A stretch of 50,251 nucleotides of DNA from an uncultured Clostridium sp. GTDB lineage: Bacteria; Bacillota; Clostridia; TANB77; CAG-508. The position numbers and the translations under genes were made by a program. Every line of letters begins with the position of its first letter. Within the stretch, counting starts at the first letter, position 1. The stretch spans positions 1 to 50,251 of the forward strand of contig USNR01000006.1 of the NCBI GenBank assembly GCA_900556135.1, read 5' to 3'. Shown here piece by piece: positions 35,201 through 43,361 of the stretch. The notes below the pieces were generated by a model. It searched no databases and was not told the DNA's origin. It worked only from the letters and a program-made list of their open reading frames with translations.

Positions 35201-35941
35201 GATTTTTCTAGTTCAGGAAATCTATTCATGCTTTCTAAAAGATTTTCTAAATTCAATATACAATTATTCAAAACATTATCAGCATAATCTATTATAATTT
35301 TTCCCCATTTTGTATCAGAAAAATTTTCTATATTCTCTACATCTTTAAACATTTCAACCTTATTATCAAGCCATTCTTCTGGAAATGGATCTGTTTGAAT
35401 ATAATTGTATATTTTCAATATTAAGTTTTGTAAATCTTCATCTTTATTATACTTTGTGTATGTATCTATAACCTTCAAAAACTTTTCATCATTTGCAATA
35501 TATTTTTCTTCGAATATTTCTTCCAAAGTTTCTTGCTTTAATATTGCAACTTCTGTTCCATCTGCAACTCTTGCATTAGCTGATATATCTAACTCGAAAA
35601 AGTTATTCCTTATTACATCTAAGCAGAAGGAATCTATTGTACAAATACTTGCTTTGTTAAGTAAATTTATTTGACGATACATATTCTTATCATCTGGATT
35701 TTGCTCTATTTTTTTATAAATTGCTTCTAGGATTCTTTCCCTCATTTCACTAGCAGCAGCACTTGTAAAAGTAACAACCAATATTTTATCTATATCAACA
35801 TTATCATCAACAATTTTTCTAATTATACGTTCAACCAAAACAGCAGTTTTTCCACTACCGTGCAGCAGCTGCCACTAAAATATTTGAACCTTTTTTATCT
35901 ATAGCATTTTGTTGTTCTGTTGTCCATTTAACTTCAGCCAT
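32239..35941 (-). CDS. addA: AddA helicase-nuclease, with +1 frameshift in Walker A
   Basis: The AddA subunit of the AddAB recombinational helicase-nuclease, which resects double-strand breaks. An intact frame runs from 35838 to 32239 and begins inside motif Ia (MVERIIRKIV). Upstream, from the ATG at 35941, the sequence reads AEVKWTTEQQNAIDKKGSN and ILVAAAA, then Arg and a stop; removing one C at 35860 gives AAAAGSGKTAVLVERI. The remaining motifs are intact: helicase motifs II (DEYQD), QDSNLVQELI, and SIHKSKGLEFPVV; the C-terminal nuclease has DLYFVDDKDNLVLIDYKTD. The total length of about 1233 codons is normal. AddB is not in this window. The promoter is at 35977-36005. Confidence 0.9.
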
Positions 35942-35976
35942 TTAATGATCCTCTTTTCCACTGTAAATTTAACTAA

Positions 35977-36005
35977 AGTATATATTAAAATATAAAGTTT
36001 ATCAA
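35977..36005 (-). promoter_or_regulatory. promoter of addA
   Basis: Minus-strand TTGATA (36000-36005), a 17-bp spacer and TATACT (35977-35982), about 35 nt before the ATG at 35941. Confidence 0.65.
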
Positions 36006-36083
36006 GATATTTTATTTATATAAATATTTTACAAAATTTTGGCAATACTATTATTAGTAAAAATGAAAGGATTGTGAAAATAT

Positions 36084-36530
36084 ATGAGCAATGGAAAAGA
36101 CGATAATATCAACTTAACAATTTTGAATGAAATTGGAAAAGCTGCAAAAATGGGCATGGAATCAACCTCATGGGTCTTAGACAAAGTAGGAGATGAAAAA
36201 ATGAAAGAAAATCTTACTTTTCAATACTCTGAATACGGCAAAATTTTAGACAGAGTCAATACAGAATTTGATAAATATGGCGAAGTACCAGACGAACCAC
36301 CTGTAACAACTAAAATGATGGGATGGACTGGTGTAGAATTAAACACAATTGCAAACAAAAGCAATTCCCACATTGCAGAAATGATGATACAAGGTGGAGA
36401 TATGGGAATAATAGAATGTCAAAAACTTTTAAACCATAACCCCAAAGCAGAACAAACTGTAAAAGATATTTTAACAGACTTCATAACAATGCAACAAAAT
36501 AACGTAGAAAAAATGAAAACCTTTTTATAG
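36084..36530 (+). CDS. hypothetical small helical protein
   Basis: A 148-aa soluble protein that I do not recognise. It is predicted to be mostly helical, with four amphipathic stretches: residues 8-30, 40-60, 78-105 and 115-148. A Met/Gly-rich middle (TKMMGWTGVELNTIANKSNS) lies between. It somewhat resembles four-helix ferritin-like domains such as DUF2383, but I see no metal-binding Glu/His pairs. It has no signal peptide or membrane segment. AAAGGA precedes the ATG. It is a lone plus-strand gene, bounded by a bidirectional terminator (36509-36545) shared with the pseudopilin gene. Confidence 0.7.
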   Translation: MSNGKDDNINLTILNEIGKAAKMGMESTSWVLDKVGDEKMKENLTFQYSEYGKILDRVNTEFDKYGEVPDEPPVTTKMMGWTGVELNTIANKSNSHIAEMMIQGGDMGIIECQKLLNHNPKAEQTVKDILTDFITMQQNNVEKMKTFL

Positions 36531-36545
36531 AGGTTTTCATTTTAT
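36509..36545. terminator. bidirectional terminator
   Basis: AAAATGAAAACCT (36510-36522) pairs with its complement (36531-36543) around 8 nt; a T-run follows on both strands. Serves the plus-strand gene and the minus-strand pseudopilin gene. Confidence 0.75.
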
Positions 36546-36582
36546 TATTATTATCACCTATATCTTTTTATAGATAATTATT

Positions 36583-37749
36583 CTATTCCTTATAATTTAC
36601 TGTGATAGTGGTTTTCTTAAGATATGGACTATTCCAATCCGAATTCCATCCACTTGGTTCTTTTCCTTTTTTGAATGGTACATTTACAGTAATTTTTCCC
36701 CCCGTATCAAATGCATATTTTCCCATACTCGTTACTGAATTTGGTATTGTTATTTCTGTTAAGTTACTACAATCTCTAAAAGTATATTGTCCTATTTTGA
36801 TTACAGAATCTGGTATTGTTATTTCTGTTAAATTTTTACATCCATAAAATCCATAGTCATCTATGCTTGTCACGGAGTCTGGTATCGTTATTTCTATTAA
36901 ATTTTCGCACCCATGAAATGCACTATCTCCTATACTTGTCACAGAATCAGGTAACGTTATATTAGTTAAACTAATGCAACTATTAAAAGCATCATTTCCT
37001 ATACTTGTTACAGAATCTGGTATTGTTATATTTGTTAAGTTTTCACACTGCATAAAAGTACAAGGAAAAATCTCATCTTGTTCCACTGGAATCTTTATAT
37101 TAGTTTTCAGTTTAAAGCACCCCCAAAAAGCCCCAACCCCTATATATTTCACAGAACTTGGTATTTCAATGTCTTCTAATTCTACTGTTCCTGTTAAAGC
37201 CCAGTCTCCTATCTCTTCAATTCCCTTAGATATTTTTATTTTTTTTGTTATGTTTTGTGCTCCTGTATGATTTGACCCTAATCCAACAGCAACAGAACAA
37301 ATGCTATTGTCCCAAATAGACACTTTATCTCCTGAATATCCCATATTTCTTCCATCTGCTCCATAAATTCTTTTAACTCTAATTCCTTTGATCGAATTTG
37401 GGATAACTAACTCTGTTGCATTTCCTTTATAAGCTGTTATTGTTAATGTTCCGTCATCTTCTGTTTTATATTCCCAATCATCTATATTTTCTGGCTCTAC
37501 AATAGATGGTCCAGATATATCTTCTATCCAATCTAATGCATTATCTAGGTCAGTTTGCTCATTTTCTTTCGCCTGTCCATACTTTTCTTTGCCTTCCTCT
37601 GACTTTTTTATTATTCCATTGTTATCTAACACTAACCTTATACTTATTCCTGCTAATATTAATAATATAACAACAGTCACAACAAGAGCCACTAAGGTTA
37701 TACCAGATTGTTTGCTTCCTTTCTTAAAAATTTTGCATTTGTTACTCAT
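36583..37749 (-). CDS. prepilin-anchored BspA-like leucine-rich-repeat surface protein
   Basis: A 388-aa protein with the same N-terminus as the one at 11616-12836: KKGSKQSGITLVALV, a hydrophobic helix, then LVLDNNGIIKKSEEGKEKYG. After a linker come BspA-type (LRR_5) repeats, with five copies of a 23-residue unit of the form LTEITIPDSVTSIG plus AF.GC (about residues 240-360). Such repeats bind proteins or host surfaces in gut bacteria. I start it at the second ATG (37749), because the upstream ATG lies within the ribosome binding site AGGAGG itself. A long, structured leader lies upstream (37843-38113), with a promoter at 38170-38198. This gene and its paralogue at 11616 are 25 kb apart. Confidence 0.86.
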   Translation of the reverse strand: MSNKCKIFKKGSKQSGITLVALVVTVVILLILAGISIRLVLDNNGIIKKSEEGKEKYGQAKENEQTDLDNALDWIEDISGPSIVEPENIDDWEYKTEDDGTLTITAYKGNATELVIPNSIKGIRVKRIYGADGRNMGYSGDKVSIWDNSICSVAVGLGSNHTGAQNITKKIKISKGIEEIGDWALTGTVELEDIEIPSSVKYIGVGAFWGCFKLKTNIKIPVEQDEIFPCTFMQCENLTNITIPDSVTSIGNDAFNSCISLTNITLPDSVTSIGDSAFHGCENLIEITIPDSVTSIDDYGFYGCKNLTEITIPDSVIKIGQYTFRDCSNLTEITIPNSVTSMGKYAFDTGGKITVNVPFKKGKEPSGWNSDWNSPYLKKTTITVNYKE

Positions 37750-37842
37750 ATTAAAATTCCTCCTCATTTTTTATTTTTATTTTTTCTTTTGTAAAATACC
37801 TAACATTTCCGAATCAAGTGTTAGTATAATAATTTCAATTCG

Positions 37843-38113
37843 TAAAGCTCTCCCTGGGAGTCTGCATTCACACGTCTTCCGTGCGGCGTTGCTTCGATAA
37901 GACGGTCGACTTCTACTCTAGCGTATTGGCTAATAAATATGAGACACAATTAGGGATTGAAATTTTCTCTTAACTATGAGCATATGTCTTTATCATAGTT
38001 TCAGAAGGGAAATTTCTTTTCCTAATTTGGAACATATTATTAGTCAAAATGAGCGGACGTCCTTGTAATCAATTAAGTCTTCTACCTTCAATCACTCACT
38101 ACACAAAGCTTTA
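37843..38113 (-). ncRNA. candidate structured RNA leader upstream of the LRR pseudopilin gene
   Basis: In a 580-bp gap with no coding frame, a 15-bp stem pairs 37926-37941 with 38033-38047 (one bulge, one G-U). Inside it are stems 37948-37954/38021-38027, 37959-37965/38010-38016 and an 8-bp hairpin 37972-37979/37993-38000. A TAAAGCT/AGCTTTA pair (37843-37849 with 38107-38113) may close the whole. The left part (37850-37925) is clearly more GC-rich than its surroundings. The promoter (38170-38198) points into it on the minus strand. I do not recognise the class. Confidence 0.5.
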
Positions 38114-38169
38114 GAAACAATCTCACTTTTGTATTAAGTATATTACTTAAGGATTTTGTTCATATTGGA

Positions 38170-38198
38170 AGTATATCAATAAAACATTGAAAAATCAA
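38170..38198 (-). promoter_or_regulatory. promoter of the LRR pseudopilin leader
   Basis: Minus-strand TTGATT (38193-38198), a 17-bp spacer and TATACT (38170-38175), giving a start near 38163 and a leader of about 415 nt. Confidence 0.6.
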
Positions 38199-38269
38199 CA
38201 TTTAATAACAAAAAGTTATAAAAATTTTTATAAGGACTTTTCCTTTTCAATAAAATTTTAGCTTTTTTC

Positions 38270-38298
38270 TTTACATTTTTACCCCATTATAGTACAAT
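38270..38298 (+). promoter_or_regulatory. promoter of the small export protein gene
   Basis: TTTACA (38270-38275), a 17-bp spacer and TACAAT (38293-38298), followed by AAAGGAG and the ATG at 38329. Confidence 0.7.
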
Positions 38299-38328
38299 AG
38301 GTAAGAATTTTTTTTAAAGGAGTTTATC

Positions 38329-38898
38329 ATGGCAGGATTACCAATCGTAGTAAAATATTTAATTGTATTTTTTGTAAGTATGGTTCCAATAGTAGAACTA
38401 AGAGGAGCAATACCAATTGCTGAAAGCTTGGGATTGAATATATTTTTATATTACCCTATTGCAATTATAGGAAACATGTTACCTGTACCAATTATTTATT
38501 GGTTTGCAAGAAAGGTTCTTGAATGGGGTAAAGATAAAAAAATTATCGGAAAATTCTTTACTTGGTGCTTAACCAAAGGTGAAAAAGGTGGAGAAAAATT
38601 AAAAGCCTCTGCTGGAAATAGCGGAATATTCTGGGCTTTATTGTTATTTGTTGGAATCCCATTACCTGGAACTGGAGCATGGACAGGCACTTTAGCCGCT
38701 TCATTCCTAAATCTCGATTTCAAAACAAGTATAGTTGCCATTTCATTAGGTGTTATCTTAGCAGGTATCATAATGTCTTTAGGAAGCAAAATTGTATCTA
38801 CCTTTGGATGGGCAGGTGTTATTGCAGTTGTTGTAATTCTTCTTTTAATTATTGTAGCTTCAATTTTTATAAAAAAGAAAAAGAATAATTCAAAGTAA
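38329..38898 (+). CDS. small multidrug export family membrane protein (COG2426)
   Basis: A 189-aa protein with four to five membrane helices, matching the Sm_multidrug_ex/COG2426 family by its N-terminus: VSMVPIVELRGAIPIAESLG, then a helix, then GNMLPVPIIYWFARK. A GIPLPGTGAWTGT re-entrant-like loop lies at about residues 105-117, as in DedA-related proteins. A basic Lys tail is at the C-terminus. The name reflects the family; the substrate is unknown. A 165-bp repeat begins immediately after its stop codon. It is monocistronic. Confidence 0.87.
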   Translation: MAGLPIVVKYLIVFFVSMVPIVELRGAIPIAESLGLNIFLYYPIAIIGNMLPVPIIYWFARKVLEWGKDKKIIGKFFTWCLTKGEKGGEKLKASAGNSGIFWALLLFVGIPLPGTGAWTGTLAASFLNLDFKTSIVAISLGVILAGIIMSLGSKIVSTFGWAGVIAVVVILLLIIVASIFIKKKKNNSK

Positions 38899-39063
38899 GA
38901 ACAAAACTGAAATTTTCAATTTTCAGTCTTTGCTCTACTATTTATGCTTTATCACAAAATTGGAAATTTCAGTAAATTTGTTCTTGTGCAAAAATTTATG
39001 AAATAAATTTTCTGTACAATATATTTGATATAATAGAAAAGTCAGTATGACTTTCCTATTATA
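38899..39063 (+). repeat. dispersed intergenic repeat, copy A
   Basis: About 165 bp starting GAACAAAACTGAAATTTTCA, directly after the stop codon at 38898. It contains an inverted pair (GAACAAA...ACTGAAATTT with its complement near 38957-38984) and ends in a hairpin (TATAATAGAAAAGTC/GACTTTCCTATTATA). It is closely similar to copy B, which is in the opposite orientation at 43362-43529. Confidence 0.8.
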
Positions 39064-39084
39064 GAACAAAACTGAAATTTTCAA
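39064..39084 (+). repeat. partial copy of the dispersed repeat start
   Basis: GAACAAAACTGAAATTTTCA repeats the first 20 bases of copy A directly after its end. Confidence 0.7.
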
Positions 39085-39129
39085 AAAAGACTTAATGCTA
39101 TATCTTAGAATATAGTGTTAAGTCCTTTT
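39083..39129. terminator. bidirectional terminator downstream of rnr
   Basis: A 15-bp stem (39089-39124, two G-T pairs) with a T-run on both strands. It ends rnr and may also stop plus-strand reading from the export gene. Confidence 0.75.
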
Positions 39130-39144
39130 TATACTAAAAATATT

Positions 39145-41202
39145 CTATTCAATCGAGTTTTCTTTCTTGGTATCTATTAGCTTAAAATCAATTTTTCTTG
39201 TTAGTTTATCCGCTAAAATCACTCCTATTGTTACTTTATCTCCAATTTTAAACACTCTTTTAGTATGCTCACCTGTTAAAGTTTTTCTTTGGTCGTCATA
39301 TGCAAAATATTCATTTCCCATATTTTCAAAACGAATTAATCCTTCCACAGTATTATCTAATTCAACAAACATACCAAAAGGTGTTATACTAGATACTATT
39401 CCTGTATATACTTCTCCTATTTTATCTTGCATATATTCTGCTTTCTTAATATCTTCGCTATCTCTTTCTACCTTTTGAGCAACCTTTTCTCTTTCTGATG
39501 AACTATCTGCATAATTAGCAGAATCCTCTTCATATTTTTCCTTTAAAGTTTCTTTTATATTATAATTACTTTCTATATAGGAAGATATTACTCTGTGAAT
39601 AAATAAATCTGGATATCTTCTTATAGGAGATGTAAAGTGACAATAACATTTACTTGCGATTCCAAAATGACCTTTGTTTTCTTTTTCATATCTTGCCACT
39701 TTTAGTGTTCTTAATATCAAATTAGAAACAACTTTTTCTTCTGGCTTTCCTTTAACTTTGTCTAAAACTTGTGCAAATGCTTTTGGATGAACACTCTCCT
39801 CATCATCTTTTTTTATTCCTCTGATTTTATATCCAAGATTAAACAAAAACTTATTTAAATCATCTATCTTCTCCATATCGGGAACTTCATGTACTCTATA
39901 AATAAATGGAGCTTGTAACCAATAAAATTTTTCTGCAACAGATTCATTTGCTGTTAGCATAAATTGTTCTATAATTTCATTTGCCTCTGTGTATTCATAC
40001 TTCTTAATATCAACAGCTACTCCGTTTTCATCTAATATTATTTTGCTTTCTGGAATATCTAAATTCAAACTTCCATTTCTATCTCTTCTTTCTTTTAAGA
40101 TATCTTTAAGTTCTCTCATTCTTAAGAAATGTGAAACATATTCTTTATATTTTTCATATATTGCTTTATCTTCCTTATCAGCTTCGATTTTTCTTGCCTT
40201 ACAATCTTCATATCTTAAAATAGCAGAAACATCATGATAGTTCATTCTTCTAGTTACATTTATTACTGTCTTTTTTATATCTGAACTAATCACTTTTCCC
40301 TTTTCATTTATTGTCATAATTGCACTTAATGCAAATCTATCTTTCCCTTCGTTCAAACTACAAATTCCATTAGACAATTCTTTTGGAAGCATTGGAATAA
40401 CTCTATCCATTAAATATATGCTAGTTCCTCTTGTAATAGCCTCTTTATCAAGTTTCGAACCCGCTTTTACATAATTGCTAACATCCGCAATGTGTACGCT
40501 TAAATTGTAAGTTCCATCTTCATTTTTTGTAACAGCTACTGCATCATCTAGGTCCTTTGCATCTTCTCCATCTATTGTAAAAACTTCATCTGAACGCAAA
40601 TCTAACCTATTTTTTATTTGTGCCTTATCTATCTCTTGTGGAATTTTTCTTGCTTCTTCAATTACATTACCAGGAAATTCATATGGTAATTTATATTCTT
40701 TAACCAAAGATAATATATCGACACCTGCAGCATCATACTTGCCTATAATCTCTACAATTTTGCCTTCGGCCTTATTTTTTCCTTCTGGATACTTTGTAAT
40801 TTTAACTACAACTTTTTGATTATTCTTAGCTCCTCCAAAATTCTTTTTTGATATATAAATATCATTGCTAAATTTCTTATCATCTGGAATTACAAATCCA
40901 AAATTTTTGCTTTTTTTAAATATTCCAACTAATGAGTCTCTTTCATGATTTATTATATATACAACTTTTCCTTCTTTTCTTAAGTTTTCTACATCAGAGC
41001 CTTTGGTACGGATATCATCATAGATTTTTATTAATACTTTATCACCATTTAAAGCATTTAGAGTTTGTTTAGATGAAATATATATTTCTTCCTCTTGTCC
41101 TTCCACACTAACAAATCCAAAACCTTTTTCATTTCTTCTAAAGGTTCCAGCTATATAATCGGGATTATCTAAAAAATTTATGTTTTTCTTTTTTCTGCTC
41201 AT
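39145..41202 (-). CDS. rnr: ribonuclease R
   Basis: A 3'-5' exoribonuclease of the RNB family, 685 aa. Cold-shock-type OB domains precede the RNB core: DGEDAKDLDDAVAVT with catalytic Asp residues, HIADVSNYVKAGS, and GKDRFALSAIMTI. Then comes an S1 domain (GEVYTGIVSSITPFGMFVEL) and a Lys-containing tail. It degrades structured RNA and works on trans-translation substrates; no smpB or ssrA lies nearby. It is upstream of no other gene and is bounded by terminators. The start ATG has AAGAAGGA upstream. Secretion gene secG lies upstream, as in many Firmicutes (secG-rnr-smpB). Confidence 0.96.
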   Translation of the reverse strand: MSRKKKNINFLDNPDYIAGTFRRNEKGFGFVSVEGQEEEIYISSKQTLNALNGDKVLIKIYDDIRTKGSDVENLRKEGKVVYIINHERDSLVGIFKKSKNFGFVIPDDKKFSNDIYISKKNFGGAKNNQKVVVKITKYPEGKNKAEGKIVEIIGKYDAAGVDILSLVKEYKLPYEFPGNVIEEARKIPQEIDKAQIKNRLDLRSDEVFTIDGEDAKDLDDAVAVTKNEDGTYNLSVHIADVSNYVKAGSKLDKEAITRGTSIYLMDRVIPMLPKELSNGICSLNEGKDRFALSAIMTINEKGKVISSDIKKTVINVTRRMNYHDVSAILRYEDCKARKIEADKEDKAIYEKYKEYVSHFLRMRELKDILKERRDRNGSLNLDIPESKIILDENGVAVDIKKYEYTEANEIIEQFMLTANESVAEKFYWLQAPFIYRVHEVPDMEKIDDLNKFLFNLGYKIRGIKKDDEESVHPKAFAQVLDKVKGKPEEKVVSNLILRTLKVARYEKENKGHFGIASKCYCHFTSPIRRYPDLFIHRVISSYIESNYNIKETLKEKYEEDSANYADSSSEREKVAQKVERDSEDIKKAEYMQDKIGEVYTGIVSSITPFGMFVELDNTVEGLIRFENMGNEYFAYDDQRKTLTGEHTKRVFKIGDKVTIGVILADKLTRKIDFKLIDTKKENSIE

Positions 41203-41383
41203 ATTTCTATCCTTCTTTTTTACATATTTTCTAATATATTTTTTTAATATTATTCTCTTTTTATTTTTGTATTTTAATTCATTTTTATTATTATTTTTTT
41301 ACTATTATAATATTTTTAAGTTTTTTTTATCTTTTCTTTTATGTCTATCAACTACTAAAATTTTATCACCATATTTAAGCTTT

Positions 41384-41412
41384 CAAAAAAAGCGACAGAG
41401 AAAATCTGCCGC
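41384..41412 (-). terminator. terminator of secG
   Basis: Minus-strand GCGGCAGA pairs with TCTGTCGC around 5 nt, then seven T. A strong hairpin in the gap between secG and rnr, so rnr needs its own start of transcription or read-through. Confidence 0.8.
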
Positions 41413-41431
41413 CACACATACCTTTGCTTAA

Positions 41432-41680
41432 TTAAATCATATATACAATTCCTAAAACTATAGTATATACTAAGAATGTAACACCTAGTATTATAGTCCA
41501 TTTCTTCATTTTTCCTTCACGAGTTCTTGTTTTATTTTTCTCGTAGAAGTTATTTGTTGAAGAACCTGTAATAGTTCCAGAAGCTCCTTTGCTATCTCTG
41601 TTTTGCATCATTACAAGGATTATTAATCCTAAGCATATTATTAAGTATATGGCTACAATTATATATTTTACTACTTGCAT
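41432..41680 (-). CDS. secG: preprotein translocase subunit SecG
   Basis: An 82-aa membrane subunit of SecYEG: two hydrophobic helices (about residues 5-23 and 62-80) around a Gly/Ser/Asn loop with GASGTITGSS, the typical SecG loop. I start it at the inner ATG, because AAGGAG lies 10 nt upstream; an upstream frame adds 23 residues with no ribosome binding site. The promoter is at 41721-41749. It precedes rnr, a common arrangement, but a terminator separates them. Confidence 0.93.
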   Translation of the reverse strand: MQVVKYIIVAIYLIICLGLIILVMMQNRDSKGASGTITGSSTNNFYEKNKTRTREGKMKKWTIILGVTFLVYTIVLGIVYMI

Positions 41681-41720
41681 TTTCAACTTCTCCTTTTGCT
41701 CTTTCTTTATTGACTTACTT

Positions 41721-41749
41721 ATTGTACCACATAATATTTTAAAAAGCAA
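41721..41749 (-). promoter_or_regulatory. promoter of secG
   Basis: Minus-strand TTGCTT (41744-41749), a 17-bp spacer and TACAAT (41721-41726). Confidence 0.65.
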
Positions 41750-41820
41750 GAATACTCAAACAATATTTTATTTTTTCGTTAATTTTATTTTCTAAAAACC
41801 TTCCATTTAAATTAATTATA

Positions 41821-41829
41821 TGATATAAT
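41821..41829 (+). promoter_or_regulatory. extended -10 promoter of the nfeD operon
   Basis: TGATATAAT is an extended -10 (TGN before TATAAT), with a poor -35 (TTCCAT) 17 bp upstream. It lies about 45 bp before the nfeD ATG. Confidence 0.6.
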
Positions 41830-41877
41830 TATGTTGTTTGAATTTGAAATTAACTATTTAATAGGAGGATTTATAAT

Positions 41878-42336
41878 ATGGCAATGTGGCAAATTTGGTT
41901 AATTGTTGCAGGAGTATGTTTTGTTTTAGAAATTGCTACTGTAGGATTCTTAATTTTTTGGTTTGCGGTTGCTGCGTTAGTTACTTGCATTCTTAGCATT
42001 TTTATAAGTAATGTTGTAGTTCAGACTGCGATTTTTGTAATTTTATCTGCTTTATTAATTTTATTAACAAGACCTTTTGCAGAAAAAATTGCTAATAATG
42101 ATAATGCCATTACAAATGCTAATAGAATTATTGGTAAAGAAGCTATTGTAAAGAAAGAAATCACCCCTATTCAAAATGGTCAAATAAAAATAGGTGGAGA
42201 TATTTGGACAGCAACTTTAAGTAGTTCTTGCACTGATAATATTCCTGAAGGAAACGCTGTAGAAATCGTTGATATTGACGGAGTAAAAGCTGTTGTAAAG
42301 CCTGTAAAAGTAGCTAGCACTGCTTCAAATAAATAA
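41878..42336 (+). CDS. NfeD-family membrane protein
   Basis: A 152-aa protein with three hydrophobic helices in the first ~65 residues (IWLIVAGVCFVLEIATVGFL, etc.) and an OB-fold C-terminal domain (about 85-145: GKEAIVKKEITPIQNGQIKI, GNAVEIVDIDGVKAVVKPV). NfeD partners with an SPFH/stomatin protein in membrane microdomains. The gene directly downstream is SPFH, confirming the pair. AGGAGG precedes the ATG. Confidence 0.9.
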   Translation: MAMWQIWLIVAGVCFVLEIATVGFLIFWFAVAALVTCILSIFISNVVVQTAIFVILSALLILLTRPFAEKIANNDNAITNANRIIGKEAIVKKEITPIQNGQIKIGGDIWTATLSSSCTDNIPEGNAVEIVDIDGVKAVVKPVKVASTASNK

Positions 42337-42402
42337 GTTTTTAGTTTTATTGTATCTAATTAAAATACAATATTTATATATAATATTTTAAGGAGGAAAA
42401 TT

Positions 42403-43314
42403 ATGACTTTTTTAATTATACTATTAATCATAATTGCAATCATTGCATTTAAATCTATCAAAGTAGTTAGACAATCAGAAGTTTATATTATTGAAAGACT
42501 TGGTAAATTCCATAAAGTTGCTGATGCTGGTCTAACAATTATCATTCCTTTTGTAGATCATGTTAGAAGTGTTGTAAGTTTAAAACAACAAACTATGGAT
42601 GTTCCACCACAAGGAGTTATTACTCAAGATAACGTTACTATAACAATAGATACTGTTGTATTCTACAAGGTAACAGATCCAGCTAAGGCTGTTTATGAAA
42701 TTCAAAGTTTAAAGAAAGGTATTGAATATTTAGCTATCACAACTATCCGTGATATCGTTGGTAAAATGGATTTAGATGACACATTTAGTTCAAGAGATAT
42801 TATCAATGAGCAATTAAGAGCAATTCTTGATGAAGCTACTGATCCATGGGGATGTAAAATTGATAGAGTTGAAATAAAAGATATTACACCACCAGCTGAT
42901 ATTAGAGATGCAATGGAAAAGCAAATGAATGCAGAAAGAAATAAAAGAGCTGCAATACTTCAAGCTGAAGGTGAAAGACAATCTGCTATTACACTTGCTG
43001 AAGGTAGAAAAGAAGCTGCAATATTAGAGGCTGAAGCTGAGAAAGAATCAAAAATAAGAAGAGCATCTGGTGAAGCTGAAGCAATCAAAAAAGTAGCTGA
43101 AGCTAAAGCTGATGAAATCCATATGGTTTATGAAGCTATGATGAAAGCTAAACCAAATGACACATTAGTTCAATTAAAATCTCTAGAAGCATTAAGAGAC
43201 ATTGCAAATGGTGAAGCTAATAAGGTATTTATTCCTTTCGAAGCAACAAGTTCTTTAGCAAGCTTAGGAGCTGTAAAAGAAGTTTTTAAAGATGATAATA
43301 AAAAAGGTGAATAA
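42403..43314 (+). CDS. SPFH/stomatin-like membrane protein (QmcA type)
   Basis: A 303-aa SPFH-domain protein: one N-terminal helix (about 1-16), then KVVRQSEVYIIERLGKFHKV, IIPFVDHVRSVVSLKQQTMD, and VDIP-like DVPPQGVITQDNVTITIDTV. A long helical stretch rich in Ala/Glu (about 185-265) forms the oligomerisation coil. Such proteins build membrane rings and affect protease activity and lipid domains. It lies 66 bp downstream of nfeD. A 24-bp terminator hairpin follows. Confidence 0.93.
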   Translation: MTFLIILLIIIAIIAFKSIKVVRQSEVYIIERLGKFHKVADAGLTIIIPFVDHVRSVVSLKQQTMDVPPQGVITQDNVTITIDTVVFYKVTDPAKAVYEIQSLKKGIEYLAITTIRDIVGKMDLDDTFSSRDIINEQLRAILDEATDPWGCKIDRVEIKDITPPADIRDAMEKQMNAERNKRAAILQAEGERQSAITLAEGRKEAAILEAEAEKESKIRRASGEAEAIKKVAEAKADEIHMVYEAMMKAKPNDTLVQLKSLEALRDIANGEANKVFIPFEATSSLASLGAVKEVFKDDNKKGE

Positions 43315-43323
43315 TAAAGCCAA

Positions 43324-43360
43324 AAAATGTACTGATATTAACAAATCAGTACATTTTTAT
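43324..43360 (+). terminator. terminator of the nfeD-SPFH operon
   Basis: AATGTACTGAT and its complement pair around 8 nt, followed by TTTTTATTT. Confidence 0.8.
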
Positions 43361-43361
43361 T

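Larger units (their letters stand above)
37750..38328. other. 579-bp intergenic region between pseudopilin and export gene
   Basis: Contains, on the minus strand, the pseudopilin ribosome binding site and the structured leader with its promoter; on the plus strand, the promoter of the small export protein. A further small hairpin (CTAACA/TGTTAG at 37800-37824) sits near the pseudopilin start. Confidence 0.7.

Noticed and set aside
37843..38113. Considered known RNA classes (tmRNA, RNase P, SRP RNA, 6S) for the folded leader
   Set aside because: No CCA end or tag frame, no conserved RNase P core, no SRP GGAAGGA-type loop; 6S could not be excluded but length and position argue against it.
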